A stretch of 22,363 nt of DNA from an uncultured Oscillibacter sp. Lineage in GTDB: Bacteria; Bacillota; Clostridia; Oscillospirales; Oscillospiraceae. Below are positions 1 to 6,643 of the stretch, piece after piece. The notes below the pieces were generated by a model that saw only the letters and a list, made by a program, of their open reading frames with translations, did not search any database and was not told the origin of the DNA. Both the position numbers and the translations under genes were made by a program. The stretch lies in NCBI GenBank assembly GCA_910576845.1, contig CAJTJA010000038.1:1-22363 (forward strand), written 5' to 3'. Each line of letters opens with the position of its first letter. The stretch's first letter is position 1.

Positions 1-300
1 CAGGTCCCGGACCGTCAGCCCCTTGAACCGGGGGGGCTGCTGGAAGCCGTAGCTGATGCCAAGCCTTGCCCGCTCCGTGATGCCAAGGTCCGTGATATCC
101 TGCCCGTTCCAGAAAATCTGCCCGCCGGTAGGCTTTACCAAGCCCATGACGCTCTTTGCCAGGGTGGTTTTTCCGCCGCCGTTGGGGCCGGTGAAGACCA
201 CCAGCTTTCCGTCGCCGACGGTGAGGGAGATATCGTTTAAAATGCCCAGTTCCCCGCCGTCCTCATGAACGGCGTAGCTGAGGTGTTTCAGTTCCAGCAT
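1..300 (-). CDS. SufC-like ABC transporter ATPase (N-terminal 100 residues; continues beyond the window)
   Basis: An ABC-type ATPase cut by the left edge of the window. The visible part has a Walker A at residues 38-46 (GPNGGGKTT, a GGGKT rather than GSGKS/T variant), followed by PTGG, the NG.DIT segment, ITERAR.GI and a Q-loop FQQP near residues 87-90. The order PTGG / DIT / ERAR / FQ.P resembles SufC, the soluble ATPase that powers Fe-S cluster assembly with SufB/SufD, rather than a membrane-exporter ATPase. The start is set by AAAGGAGGA about 5 bases upstream of the ATG. The Walker B, signature and H-loop lie outside the window, so activity cannot be judged. A SufB/D-like partner would be expected just to the left. 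It could instead be a general ABC ATPase. Confidence 0.8.
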   Translation of the reverse strand, partial: MLELKHLSYAVHEDGGELGILNDISLTVGDGKLVVFTGPNGGGKTTLAKSVMGLVKPTGGQIFWNGQDITDLGITERARLGISYGFQQPPRFKGLTVRDL

Positions 301-334
301 GGGGATTCCTCCTTTGCTTGCTGTGTCAGACAGC

Positions 335-363
335 ATTCTACCAGATGTGACAGGAGAATGCAA
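335..363 (-). promoter_or_regulatory. Sigma-A type promoter of the SufC-like gene
   Basis: On the minus strand, -35 TTGCAT (358-363) and -10 TAGAAT (335-340) are 17 bp apart. A TG lies one base upstream of the -10, giving an extended -10. Just downstream is a small dyad, GCTGT...ACAGC (319-333), that could bind a regulator; this last point is inference. Confidence 0.6.
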
Positions 364-413
364 TGAGTGCCTTGGGATTTCCCCTACATTTTACCCAAAA
401 GCACTCCTTTTAT

Positions 414-444
414 CTGTTGCAGACGCAACAGGAACTGTTTTTTT
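414..444 (+). terminator. Hairpin plus T-run in the leader of the ferritin-like gene; possible attenuator
   Basis: CTGTTGC (414-420) and GCAACAG (425-431) form a perfect 7-bp stem with loop AGAC. A run of seven T follows at 438-444. A competing 5-bp stem, AACAG/CTGTT (427-431 with 435-439), abuts the T-run directly, so two mutually exclusive folds are possible. No plus-strand gene lies upstream, so if it is real it would act in the leader of the gene at 484. The A/T-rich alternative stem is weak. Confidence 0.35.
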
Positions 445-483
445 GCCGGCGGCATAAACTGGGAAGAAAAGGAGGGACCTTTC

Positions 484-1176
484 ATGGAACAGACATCGCA
501 TAATCCGGAAGTGTACGATTTTCGCCAGTATGACCGCATCTGGCAGCGGGTGGCCCCAAACCTGGAGCCCTATCCCGGCATGTCAGCCAAATCTGACGCT
601 GCTGCCGTTTCCCCGGCTCCCGGCGCCCCGGCGGTTTCCGCGCCTGCCATCCCCGCCGTGCCGGAGGCGCCCGCCGTACCCGTCCCGGCAGACCCCGGAC
701 TGACTGTCCAGCAGGAGAGCCAGCTTCCCGGAGCTGTACAGAACCCATGCTGTATGGGCACAGCGGCGGCGGAGCTGCTGGAGGTTATTACCGGGTATAT
801 TGAAGCGGCGCTGTCGGACCGCCGCTATCTCCTGGCCCTGTCCCGGCAGGCTCCCTCCTGGGCCCGAAAAACCCTGCGGGATATGGCGGAGGAGCTTCAG
901 GATCAGGCCCGGCAGCTCATAGCGGCCTATTATCTGATCACCGGACGATGCTACCGGCCCAGCGTCAGTACAGAGCGTATCTATGTGGGCCGTTGGTGCC
1001 CGGCCCTTCGGGAGCGCTACCACGCGGCGGCGTGCAGCGGCTTCAACTACGCCCGCTCTGCTGAGGATACGACGGACCCCTGCCTTTCCAAGCTCTTTGA
1101 GAATCTGAGCAAGGAGTCCTACCGTCACGCGGAGGAGATTATGGGCCTGCTGCGGCGGAGCCTGCAAAACACATAG
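484..1176 (+). CDS. Ferritin-like domain protein with a Pro/Ala-rich N-terminal linker
   Basis: A 230-residue protein. The ATG at 484 is chosen because AAAGGAGGG lies just upstream; the reading frame is open further 5' but without a ribosome site. Residues 1-31 contain a YDFRQYDRIWQRV...PYPG segment. Residues about 37-85 are a low-complexity Ala/Pro/Val linker, followed by CC at 89-90. Residues about 95-228 look like a four-helix ferritin/rubrerythrin-type bundle: ELLEVITGYIEAAL, then a second helix with EELQDQA (136-142), then a final helix ESYRHAEEI (211-219). The last helix keeps E and H in an ExxxH spacing, but the second has Asp/Gln where ferritin-like proteins usually carry the ExxH His, so the metal site may be incomplete. 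It stands alone between divergent and convergent genes. The function, whether iron or oxidative-stress handling or a spore-coat role, is not established. Confidence 0.7.
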   Translation: MEQTSHNPEVYDFRQYDRIWQRVAPNLEPYPGMSAKSDAAAVSPAPGAPAVSAPAIPAVPEAPAVPVPADPGLTVQQESQLPGAVQNPCCMGTAAAELLEVITGYIEAALSDRRYLLALSRQAPSWARKTLRDMAEELQDQARQLIAAYYLITGRCYRPSVSTERIYVGRWCPALRERYHAAACSGFNYARSAEDTTDPCLSKLFENLSKESYRHAEEIMGLLRRSLQNT

Positions 1177-1182
1177 GAAAGG

Positions 1183-1208
1183 GGCCCTCCGCCTTGCGGC
1201 GGAGGGCC
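1183..1208 (+). terminator. GC-rich hairpin after the ferritin-like gene
   Basis: GGCCCTCCGCC (1183-1193) pairs perfectly with GGCGGAGGGCC (1198-1208) around a TTGC loop, starting 6 bases after the stop codon. A second mini-hairpin, GGC-TT-GCC, follows. There is no canonical T-tract, so it may be a non-canonical terminator or an mRNA 3'-end stabiliser. Confidence 0.5.
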
Positions 1209-1270
1209 TCGGCTTGCCGAAAAATGCGGAAGACCGATTCAATGGGGGGAGAACCCAGGAAAGGCTTTCC

Positions 1271-1358
1271 TCGCTGTTCAGATTATAAATTTTCAAAACT
1301 TTCGCAAAATCTTGAAAACTTATTCAGACAGTCAAAATACTTTTTTGACTCCTTGAGA
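1271..1358. repeat. AT-rich inverted repeats between convergent genes
   Basis: In the A/T-rich gap between the ferritin-like gene and the zinc-ribbon gene, TTTTCAA/TTGAAAA and AGTCAAAA/TTTTGACT form two short dyads in tandem. They may terminate the minus-strand operon or act as an AT-rich insulator. No reading frame with a credible start was found here. Confidence 0.35.
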
Positions 1359-1388
1359 ATGTCCTCCTTATGATAGAGGCTTGTTCGA

Positions 1389-1607
1389 TTATCCCCAGGC
1401 CCGCTGAATCGCATCCCGCTCATGCTGGTTTTCCACCCAGTTTTCCACATAGCCGCAGGCGTGACAGACATAGCGTGCCACCGGGATTCGCTTTACCGCG
1501 GCGAAGCGGGTGATGCAGATGCTGTTGGCAAGATAGCGGTGGGCTTCGTCCGGCACCCGGATGACATCCGTGGAACCGCAGACGGGACAGCGTTTCGTGT
1601 TCTTCAT
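1389..1607 (-). CDS. Small zinc-ribbon protein
   Basis: A 72-residue protein with two CxxC knuckles: CPVCG at residues 8-12 and CHACG about 40 residues later (CHACGYVENW). This spacing fits a single structural Zn site. It is the last gene of the GntR/ABC operon; its ATG begins one base after the permease stop codon, so translation is probably coupled. There is no signal peptide or membrane segment. Such small ribbons are often nucleic-acid or protein-binding, but no specific function is assigned. Confidence 0.65.
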   Translation of the reverse strand: MKNTKRCPVCGSTDVIRVPDEAHRYLANSICITRFAAVKRIPVARYVCHACGYVENWVENQHERDAIQRAWG

Positions 1608-1608
1608 A

Positions 1609-2196
1609 TCAGTTCACTTTGTAGAGCTTTATGGACAGCGGGACGGAAACCGCCGTCGCCGCTATCGCGGCCAGGGGCAGCAGGGCCAGAGCGGGTGCGG
1701 GGATGCTGGGCAGCCCCTCCGCCATTCCGGCAGTTATGCCGCCGAGAATCGCCACGCCAAACACAATGAGCATGAATCCCCAGCGTCCCTTCTCCACACC
1801 GAAGCGGAACACCATGGGAAGGGTAATGTCCAGGGCGAGAATCCCACCCAAAAAGCTCATGGCCAGGGTAGACAGGCCGGGGATTTCATGGGTGAACAGG
1901 GACACCGCCGTCTGGAACACCAGACTCAGCGCCATCGCCGCCGCCATGCTCAGCCAGCCCAGCACGTATTTGCTCAAAACGAGGTCCCGTCGGGAATAAG
2001 GCATCATGGCCGCCAGCTGGTCCCAGTGGCTCCGCTCGTCATAAGCGATAGCCGTAAAGGGCAGCATGGAGCACCAGACCACCACGAACACGCTGTTGAA
2101 CGTGCCGCCAACCACGGACATCAGGGACAGAATCAAAACAATAATCCGCATCTGTTTCCACAGCACATAAAAATCCTTCCGTACCAAGGCCTTCAT
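1609..2196 (-). CDS. ABC-2 type transporter permease
   Basis: A 195-residue integral membrane protein. It begins MKALVRKDFYVLWKQ, a typical cytoplasmic start for ABC-2 permeases. About six hydrophobic segments follow, with a short cytoplasmic RSHWDQLAAMMPYSRRDLVLSK-like stretch after the second, as in the ABC2_membrane_5 type. Its ATG overlaps the ATPase stop codon by 4 bp (ATGA), and the two proteins should form one transporter. The substrate is unknown. YtrA-regulated relatives respond to cell-wall antibiotics or envelope stress; applying that here is inference. Confidence 0.8.
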   Translation of the reverse strand: MKALVRKDFYVLWKQMRIIVLILSLMSVVGGTFNSVFVVVWCSMLPFTAIAYDERSHWDQLAAMMPYSRRDLVLSKYVLGWLSMAAAMALSLVFQTAVSLFTHEIPGLSTLAMSFLGGILALDITLPMVFRFGVEKGRWGFMLIVFGVAILGGITAGMAEGLPSIPAPALALLPLAAIAATAVSVPLSIKLYKVN

Positions 2197-3044
2197 TTTT
2201 TCGCTCCTTTCACCATAAAGAGGATGATGTCCTCCACCGCCGCCCGCTCCAGCTCCAGCCCCGCCGGAACATCCTCCCGCCGGACCAGGGCCCGGATGCC
2301 GCCGTAGCCGCTGGCTTCCCGGCCTACGACCGCTTCTTCCCGGAGGCTCGCCAGCTGCTCCGCTGTTCCGGAGAAGACGCCGTAGGTTTCCAGGAGCCGG
2401 TCCTTCTCCTCGCAGAACAGCAGCCGTCCCCGGTGCAGGAAGGCGATGTAGTCACAGAGCTTTTCCAGGTCGCTCAAGATGTGGGATGAGATCAGAATGG
2501 AGTGGTCCTCCTCCCGGGTGAATTCGTTGAAAATCTCCAGCACCTCGTCCCGGACAATGGGGTCCAGGCCGCTGGTAGCCTCGTCTAAAATCAGGAGCCT
2601 GGGCTGGTGGCTCATGGCCACGGCAATGGCCAGCTTCATCTTCATGCCCCGGGAGAAATCCTTGAAGGGCTTCTTCCCCGGCAGGTCGAAGCGGGAAAGG
2701 AACTCATCGTAGCGCTTCTGGTTCCAGCGCCGGTAGGTTCCTGCCATCACCTTCCCCACCTGGAGGGCGGTGAGGGTCTCGGGGTAATACGCCTCGTCCA
2801 GAACGACGCCCACGTCTTCCTTGACCGCGCGGAACTCCGGACTGGAGGCGTCCACCCCCAGAACCTTGGCCGTGCCGCTGTCCGGACGGAGGGCGTTCAT
2901 CAAAAGGCGGATGGTGGTGGATTTGCCTGCTCCGTTCTCGCCCACCAGGCCGCAGATGGTGCCGCTGGGCACGGTCAGGTTCAGGTCCTCAATGGCAAAG
3001 CTGCCGAAGGATTTTTGGATATGGTTCAGTTCAATGGCGTTCAT
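2193..3044 (-). CDS. ABC transporter ATP-binding protein (YtrB-like)
   Basis: A 283-residue ATPase. Walker A is GENGAGKS (35-42), the signature is SRGMK (131-135, a common variant of LSGGQ in this group), Walker B is LLILDE (150-155), the D-loop is SGLD, and the H-loop is SSH (His188). The C-terminal approximately 70 residues, after the nucleotide-binding domain, are a family-specific tail. The start codon overlaps the GntR stop by 4 bp, and the gene itself overlaps the permease by 4 bp. This gives a translationally coupled regulator-ATPase-permease unit. Confidence 0.88.
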   Translation of the reverse strand: MNAIELNHIQKSFGSFAIEDLNLTVPSGTICGLVGENGAGKSTTIRLLMNALRPDSGTAKVLGVDASSPEFRAVKEDVGVVLDEAYYPETLTALQVGKVMAGTYRRWNQKRYDEFLSRFDLPGKKPFKDFSRGMKMKLAIAVAMSHQPRLLILDEATSGLDPIVRDEVLEIFNEFTREEDHSILISSHILSDLEKLCDYIAFLHRGRLLFCEEKDRLLETYGVFSGTAEQLASLREEAVVGREASGYGGIRALVRREDVPAGLELERAAVEDIILFMVKGAKK

Positions 3045-3421
3045 AGGTTCTCCTCCTCCAATAGGACGCGCAGCATGTCGATTAGCTCCTCCACCGTCAG
3101 ACCGCAGCTTCTCGCCAATCCGGCGGCGGCAGACAGGTGGTCCTCCAGCTCCTTGAGCTGCTGTTCCCGGATCAGGTCCAGGTTTTTCTCCGCTACAAAG
3201 CTGCCCTTCCCAGCCACAGTATGCAGGAAGCCTTCGGATTCCAGCTCGTCATAAGCCCGCTTCGTGGTGATAACGGAGATTTTCAGGTCCTTTGCCAATG
3301 CCCGGATGGAGGGCAGCGCCTCTCCCGGGGCCAAAGTCCCGGAGATGATCTGGGCCTTGAGCTGGGAGTATATCTGCTCGTAAATGGGTTGGTTCACGGT
3401 GTTGCGGATGATGATCTCCAT
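3041..3421 (-). CDS. GntR-family transcriptional regulator, YtrA type
   Basis: A 126-residue protein with an N-terminal winged helix-turn-helix (QPIYEQIYSQLKAQIISG, then ALPSIRALAKDLKISVIT, then the wing VAGKGSFVA). The short approximately 50-residue C-terminus is helical. It lacks the larger effector domains of FadR/HutC types, which is the hallmark of the YtrA subfamily. GGAGGG lies 6 bases before the ATG. It is first in the operon and probably represses it from the palindrome overlapping its own -10. Confidence 0.88.
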   Translation of the reverse strand: MEIIIRNTVNQPIYEQIYSQLKAQIISGTLAPGEALPSIRALAKDLKISVITTKRAYDELESEGFLHTVAGKGSFVAEKNLDLIREQQLKELEDHLSAAAGLARSCGLTVEELIDMLRVLLEEENL

Positions 3422-3446
3422 GGATGTCCCTCCGTTTTGCTGTTAA

Positions 3447-3479
3447 TATACAGTATACACAGAACGAACAGTTTGTCAA
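3447..3479 (-). promoter_or_regulatory. Promoter and candidate operator of the GntR/ABC operon
   Basis: On the minus strand, -35 TTGACA (3474-3479) and -10 TATACT (3452-3457) have a 16-bp spacer. The -10 is covered by an 11-bp perfect dyad, TATAC-A-GTATA (3447-3457), a natural place for the GntR product to bind and autoregulate. The promoter is read directly; operator function is inferred. Confidence 0.7.
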
Positions 3480-3601
3480 GGGGATTTGGAAAAAAGTTTG
3501 CCTGCCATGAAATGTGGGCCGGGGGAGGGTTCCGCAAAACCGTCTCCGGCGGCCCGCCGGCTGTAAATTTGATAATTTCTATAGGAAATCCCACCGGCTT
3601 G

Positions 3602-3610
3602 TGGTATACT
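3602..3610 (+). promoter_or_regulatory. Extended -10 promoter of the LRR/VWA/MoxR cluster
   Basis: TGGTATACT (3602-3610) is a strong extended -10 element, 35 bp before the start at 3645. No good -35 hexamer is present at the normal distance, which is acceptable for extended -10 promoters. The same TGGTATACT string occurs at the bactofilin promoter. Confidence 0.5.
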
Positions 3611-3644
3611 ACCCTTGAAAACCAGCGGGAAGGGGGAAGGGGAC

Positions 3645-4640
3645 ATGGAGATTGTCAGCGGCGGGAGCAATTGGAACCTGGTGATCCGCCGGGAGCAAGG
3701 CGGCATAACCATCCTCCGGGCCGGGACACCGGACCAAAGGGCGTCCCTGCCGGAGCGGCTCTTCGACATTCCCGTGACGGCCCTGGGGAACCGGGCTCTG
3801 GCCCCGGAGCGGCAGGGGGACCATGTTCCTGCCGGAGCGGAGGCTGTCCAGATCATCTGCGGCATCCCGGAGGAAGGCGCGGCTTGGGACAATCGCTGCC
3901 TTCAGGACCTGACTCTGCCGGTGGGTTTGGCCGGTCTGGGAGACTACGCTTTGTTGAACTGCTCTGCGTTAAAAACTCTTCGTATATACGATGGCATTGC
4001 CCGCTGGGGCGGCGGAGCGCTGATGAACTGCCGCAGTTTGGACGTCCTCCACCTCACCCGGACGGGAGAGGACCAGGGGGAGGCCCTGGCCTGGTTCGCC
4101 GGGGAGCTCAGCCGGGAGCTGGACGTGACCATTTACGGCCCCGGTGGAGAGCCTGCCGCCCGGCTGGTCTTCCCGGAGTATACGGAGCTTTATGAAGAGA
4201 ACTGCCCTGCCCATCATTTTGACTATTTCATCTCCGGCGCGGGCTATCCCTACCACCACTGCTTCCGTCAAAAACGCCTGTCCCTCAAAGAATACGATGC
4301 CCTCTGGCGAGACTTCCTGGGCATGGAGCATGACGAGACCGCCGCCATCCGTCTGGCCTGGTACCGTCTGCGCTGGCCTGCGGACATGGGGGAGACGGCA
4401 GAGGCGGACTACCGCGCATATTTGAAGGACCATGCTTGGGAGGCCCTGCGCCTTCTGCTGGAGGAAGAGGACGGCGCGGGCCTGCCCCTTCTTTTGGAGC
4501 TGGCGGAGCCGGGCAGGGAAGCCCTCTCTGCCGCCTGCGCCCTGGCCCGGGAACTGGGGGCCACGGCGTCCCTGGCGGCATTGCTGGAGGAACAGCACCG
4601 GCGGTTTCCCTGCGGACTGGAAAAATCCTTTGCATTGTAA
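3645..4640 (+). CDS. BspA-like leucine-rich-repeat protein of the MoxR/VWA cluster
   Basis: A 331-residue cytoplasmic protein without signal peptide or membrane segments. The start at 3645 is preceded by a G/A-rich ribosome site; an in-frame ATG at 3615 lies too close to the promoter. Residues about 30-150 contain irregular BspA-type (LRR_5) repeats: SLPERLFDIPVTALGNRAL, LPVGLAGLGDYALLNCSALKTL and GGGALMNCRSLDVLHL. The C-terminal half is helical, with a YHHCFRQKRLSLKEYDALW segment and Leu/Ala/Glu-rich helices. The VWA gene begins 14 bases downstream, and co-transcription suggests it is an adaptor or substrate-recognition partner for the VWA/MoxR machinery; this role is inference. Confidence 0.68.
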   Translation: MEIVSGGSNWNLVIRREQGGITILRAGTPDQRASLPERLFDIPVTALGNRALAPERQGDHVPAGAEAVQIICGIPEEGAAWDNRCLQDLTLPVGLAGLGDYALLNCSALKTLRIYDGIARWGGGALMNCRSLDVLHLTRTGEDQGEALAWFAGELSRELDVTIYGPGGEPAARLVFPEYTELYEENCPAHHFDYFISGAGYPYHHCFRQKRLSLKEYDALWRDFLGMEHDETAAIRLAWYRLRWPADMGETAEADYRAYLKDHAWEALRLLLEEEDGAGLPLLLELAEPGREALSAACALARELGATASLAALLEEQHRRFPCGLEKSFAL

Positions 4641-4654
4641 AAGAGGCTGGATGA

Positions 4655-6004
4655 ATGGAAGAAAAAGACGGGTCTGAAATTGGACGGGAGATTCTCTCTG
4701 CCTCCCGGAATGAACTGTACATGAATTTGCCCTATCTGGACGCGGCCCTGTGTGCTCTGGCCTTTGTCCCCGGCGGCGGGATAACGGTGTCTTTGGCTAC
4801 CGATGGAGAAACGCTGTATTACGACGGGGCTTGGCTGGCAGAGCGCTACCTTCGGAGCGGGGTGTGGACCTGCCGGGCTTATCTCCATGTGCTTCTCCAC
4901 TGCATGCTCCGGCATCTGGCGAAGAAGCGGGGCAGGATTCCGGAGTTGTGGGATATTGCCTGCGACGCGGCGGTGGAAAGCATCCTGGACGGGCTGGATT
5001 ATCCCTGCCTCAATGCCGGGCCCTTTCCCCAAAAACAAAAGTTTTACGGCGAATGCCTGCGGGACATGCCCGTCCTGACGGCGGAGGGGATTTACCGCCG
5101 TCTCCTGCGGCTGAACCTGCCGGAGTACGCGCTTGCCCAGCTCCAGCGGGTATTTCTGGTGGACGACCATGGCCTTTGGGATATGGAGCGTCAGGAAGGG
5201 GAGGAGCAAAGCCGCCGTCAGGACCAGAGGTGGCAGAATATCTCGGGAAAGACCCAGACAGGCCTGGAGACTGTCCTCTCGGATAAGGGGAGCGGCGGCG
5301 AGGCTGTACTGGAGCAGGTCCGGGCGGCGGTCCGGGACGACGTGGACTATCGGGCCTTCCTTCGCCGCTTTGCCGTGCCGAGGGAGGTGGCGGCGGTGGA
5401 CGGAGACGCCTTCGATTACGGTTTCTATTCTTACGGCCTCCGGCTCTATGGGAACATGCCCCTGGTAGAGCCTCCGGAAACCCGGGAGGAGAAGCGGATC
5501 GAGGATTTCGTCATCGCTGTGGATACCTCCATGTCCACCTCCGGGGAGCGGGTCCGGCAGTTTCTGGCCTGTACCTACGCCATACTGCGCAGTACCGGGA
5601 CATTCACCCGGAAGGTCAACATCCGCGTTCTCCAATGCGACGACCAAATCCGAGCCGATGATGTGCTCCATGACTTGGAGGATTTGCGGGACTATATGGA
5701 GCGCTTCCGGCTCACCGGCGGCAGCGCCACGGATTTCCGCCCGGTGTTCGAGCATGTGGCGAAGCTCCGGGAGGCGGGGACATTTACCAGCCTCCGGGGT
5801 CTTATATACTTCACCGACGGCATGGGAATTTATCCGGAAAAACGGACGCCCTATGAGACGGCTTTTATCCTCCTGGGAGAGCCGCCTCTGAGCGTAAAGA
5901 TACCGCCCTGGGCCATCCGCCTGGTTCTGGAGGCCCCGGATTTGGATCGGGCCGTGGAACAGCTTCCGGAAGAGATGGATTTGAGTGAGCTGCCGGAATT
6001 GTAA
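4655..6004 (+). CDS. VWA-like protein with degenerate N-terminal metallopeptidase-like domain (DUF2201 type)
   Basis: A 449-residue protein with two parts. The N-terminal region (about 15-170) resembles the putative metallopeptidase domain of DUF2201 proteins, but where an HExxH helix would be expected it reads HVLLHCMLRH (His78, His82, His87), lacking the Glu. The C-terminal region (about 284-430) is a VWA domain with an intact MIDAS: D290-T-S292-M-S294, T359 in GGSATD, and D388 in FTDG. It is expected to bind a divalent cation and protein partners. VWA proteins of this kind work with MoxR AAA+ ATPases as chaperone or remodelling pairs, and the MoxR gene lies two genes downstream. Its stop codon overlaps an ATG by one base. 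Confidence 0.82.
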   Translation: MEEKDGSEIGREILSASRNELYMNLPYLDAALCALAFVPGGGITVSLATDGETLYYDGAWLAERYLRSGVWTCRAYLHVLLHCMLRHLAKKRGRIPELWDIACDAAVESILDGLDYPCLNAGPFPQKQKFYGECLRDMPVLTAEGIYRRLLRLNLPEYALAQLQRVFLVDDHGLWDMERQEGEEQSRRQDQRWQNISGKTQTGLETVLSDKGSGGEAVLEQVRAAVRDDVDYRAFLRRFAVPREVAAVDGDAFDYGFYSYGLRLYGNMPLVEPPETREEKRIEDFVIAVDTSMSTSGERVRQFLACTYAILRSTGTFTRKVNIRVLQCDDQIRADDVLHDLEDLRDYMERFRLTGGSATDFRPVFEHVAKLREAGTFTSLRGLIYFTDGMGIYPEKRTPYETAFILLGEPPLSVKIPPWAIRLVLEAPDLDRAVEQLPEEMDLSELPEL

Positions 6005-6027
6005 TGATGCAAAATGAAGGAGAGGAC

Positions 6028-6618
6028 ATGCTTTCAGAGATTGAAACCCGGCGGAGTATCCGCGCCTACATGCCCAGGCCCGTCTCCCGGGCGGACATTG
6101 AGACGGTTCTCCAGGCTGGAAGTCTGGCCCCTTCGTCAAAGAACCGTCAGCCTTGGCGCTTTACGGTGGCTCTTGGGGCAGCGAAAGCGGAAGCGCTGGC
6201 TGCTATGGCCCAGGGGTTGGAAGAGGAACGGCGTCATCCCCTCCTGCCGGAGAGCGCCCGGTTTCTCAGCGGGGCGGAGCGGACGCTGGGGGTGATGGAG
6301 CAAGCTCCCGTCCTTATATTGGTTACGAATCCCCTGGGCCGGGACCCGCGGCGGGCGCTCAGTACGGACGAACGGGTCTCCGAGCTCTGCAACGCCCAGT
6401 CACTGGGGGCCTGTCTGGAGAATATGGCCCTCCAGGCCACGGCGCTGGGCCTGGGAAGTCTATGGATCTGCGATACCTATTTCGCTTATGACGCATTGAC
6501 CGCATGGCTGGGCGGACAGGGCGCCCTGGCGGCGGCAATGGCCCTGGGATATGCTGCCGGAGATCCGCCGGCCCGGCCTCGGAAGCCGCTGGCGGAGCTG
6601 GTGGAATGGCGGACCTGA
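6028..6618 (+). CDS. Nitroreductase-family FMN oxidoreductase
   Basis: A 196-residue flavoprotein. The start at 6028 is preferred because AAGGAGAGG lies 2 bases upstream; another ATG at 6004 is in frame but lacks a ribosome site. The nitroreductase hallmarks are present: RRSIRAY near the N-terminus (FMN phosphate contact), LAPSSKNRQPWRF, a central SLGACLENMALQATALGLGSLWI helix, and a C-terminal GYAAGDPPARPRKPL stretch. It probably uses NAD(P)H and FMN to reduce nitro compounds, quinones or another electrophile. It is embedded between the VWA and MoxR genes in the same direction, which is unusual for such a cassette. Its substrate is not predictable. Confidence 0.88.
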   Translation: MLSEIETRRSIRAYMPRPVSRADIETVLQAGSLAPSSKNRQPWRFTVALGAAKAEALAAMAQGLEEERRHPLLPESARFLSGAERTLGVMEQAPVLILVTNPLGRDPRRALSTDERVSELCNAQSLGACLENMALQATALGLGSLWICDTYFAYDALTAWLGGQGALAAAMALGYAAGDPPARPRKPLAELVEWRT

Positions 6619-6643
6619 CCGCATCACGGAAGGATTAAGATTT

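Noticed and set aside
583..1296. 237-codon minus-strand frame opposite the ferritin-like gene
   Set aside because: It spans the hairpin at 1183-1208 and lacks a ribosome site; its composition reflects the antisense of the Ala/Pro-rich linker.
1283..1471. 62-codon minus-strand frame overlapping the end of the zinc-ribbon gene
   Set aside because: An AAGGAGGA motif lies inside it but is not followed by a start codon, and the frame runs through AT-rich inverted repeats.
3137..4195. 352-codon plus-strand frame crossing the GntR gene, both promoters and the LRR gene
   Set aside because: It crosses two promoters and two genes with clear domains; no ribosome site or domain of its own.
4409..6139. 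576-codon open frame on the minus strand opposite the VWA gene
   Set aside because: It is antisense to a gene with clear VWA motifs, has no ribosome site and no recognisable domain. Long antisense frames are common in GC-rich genes with strong codon bias.
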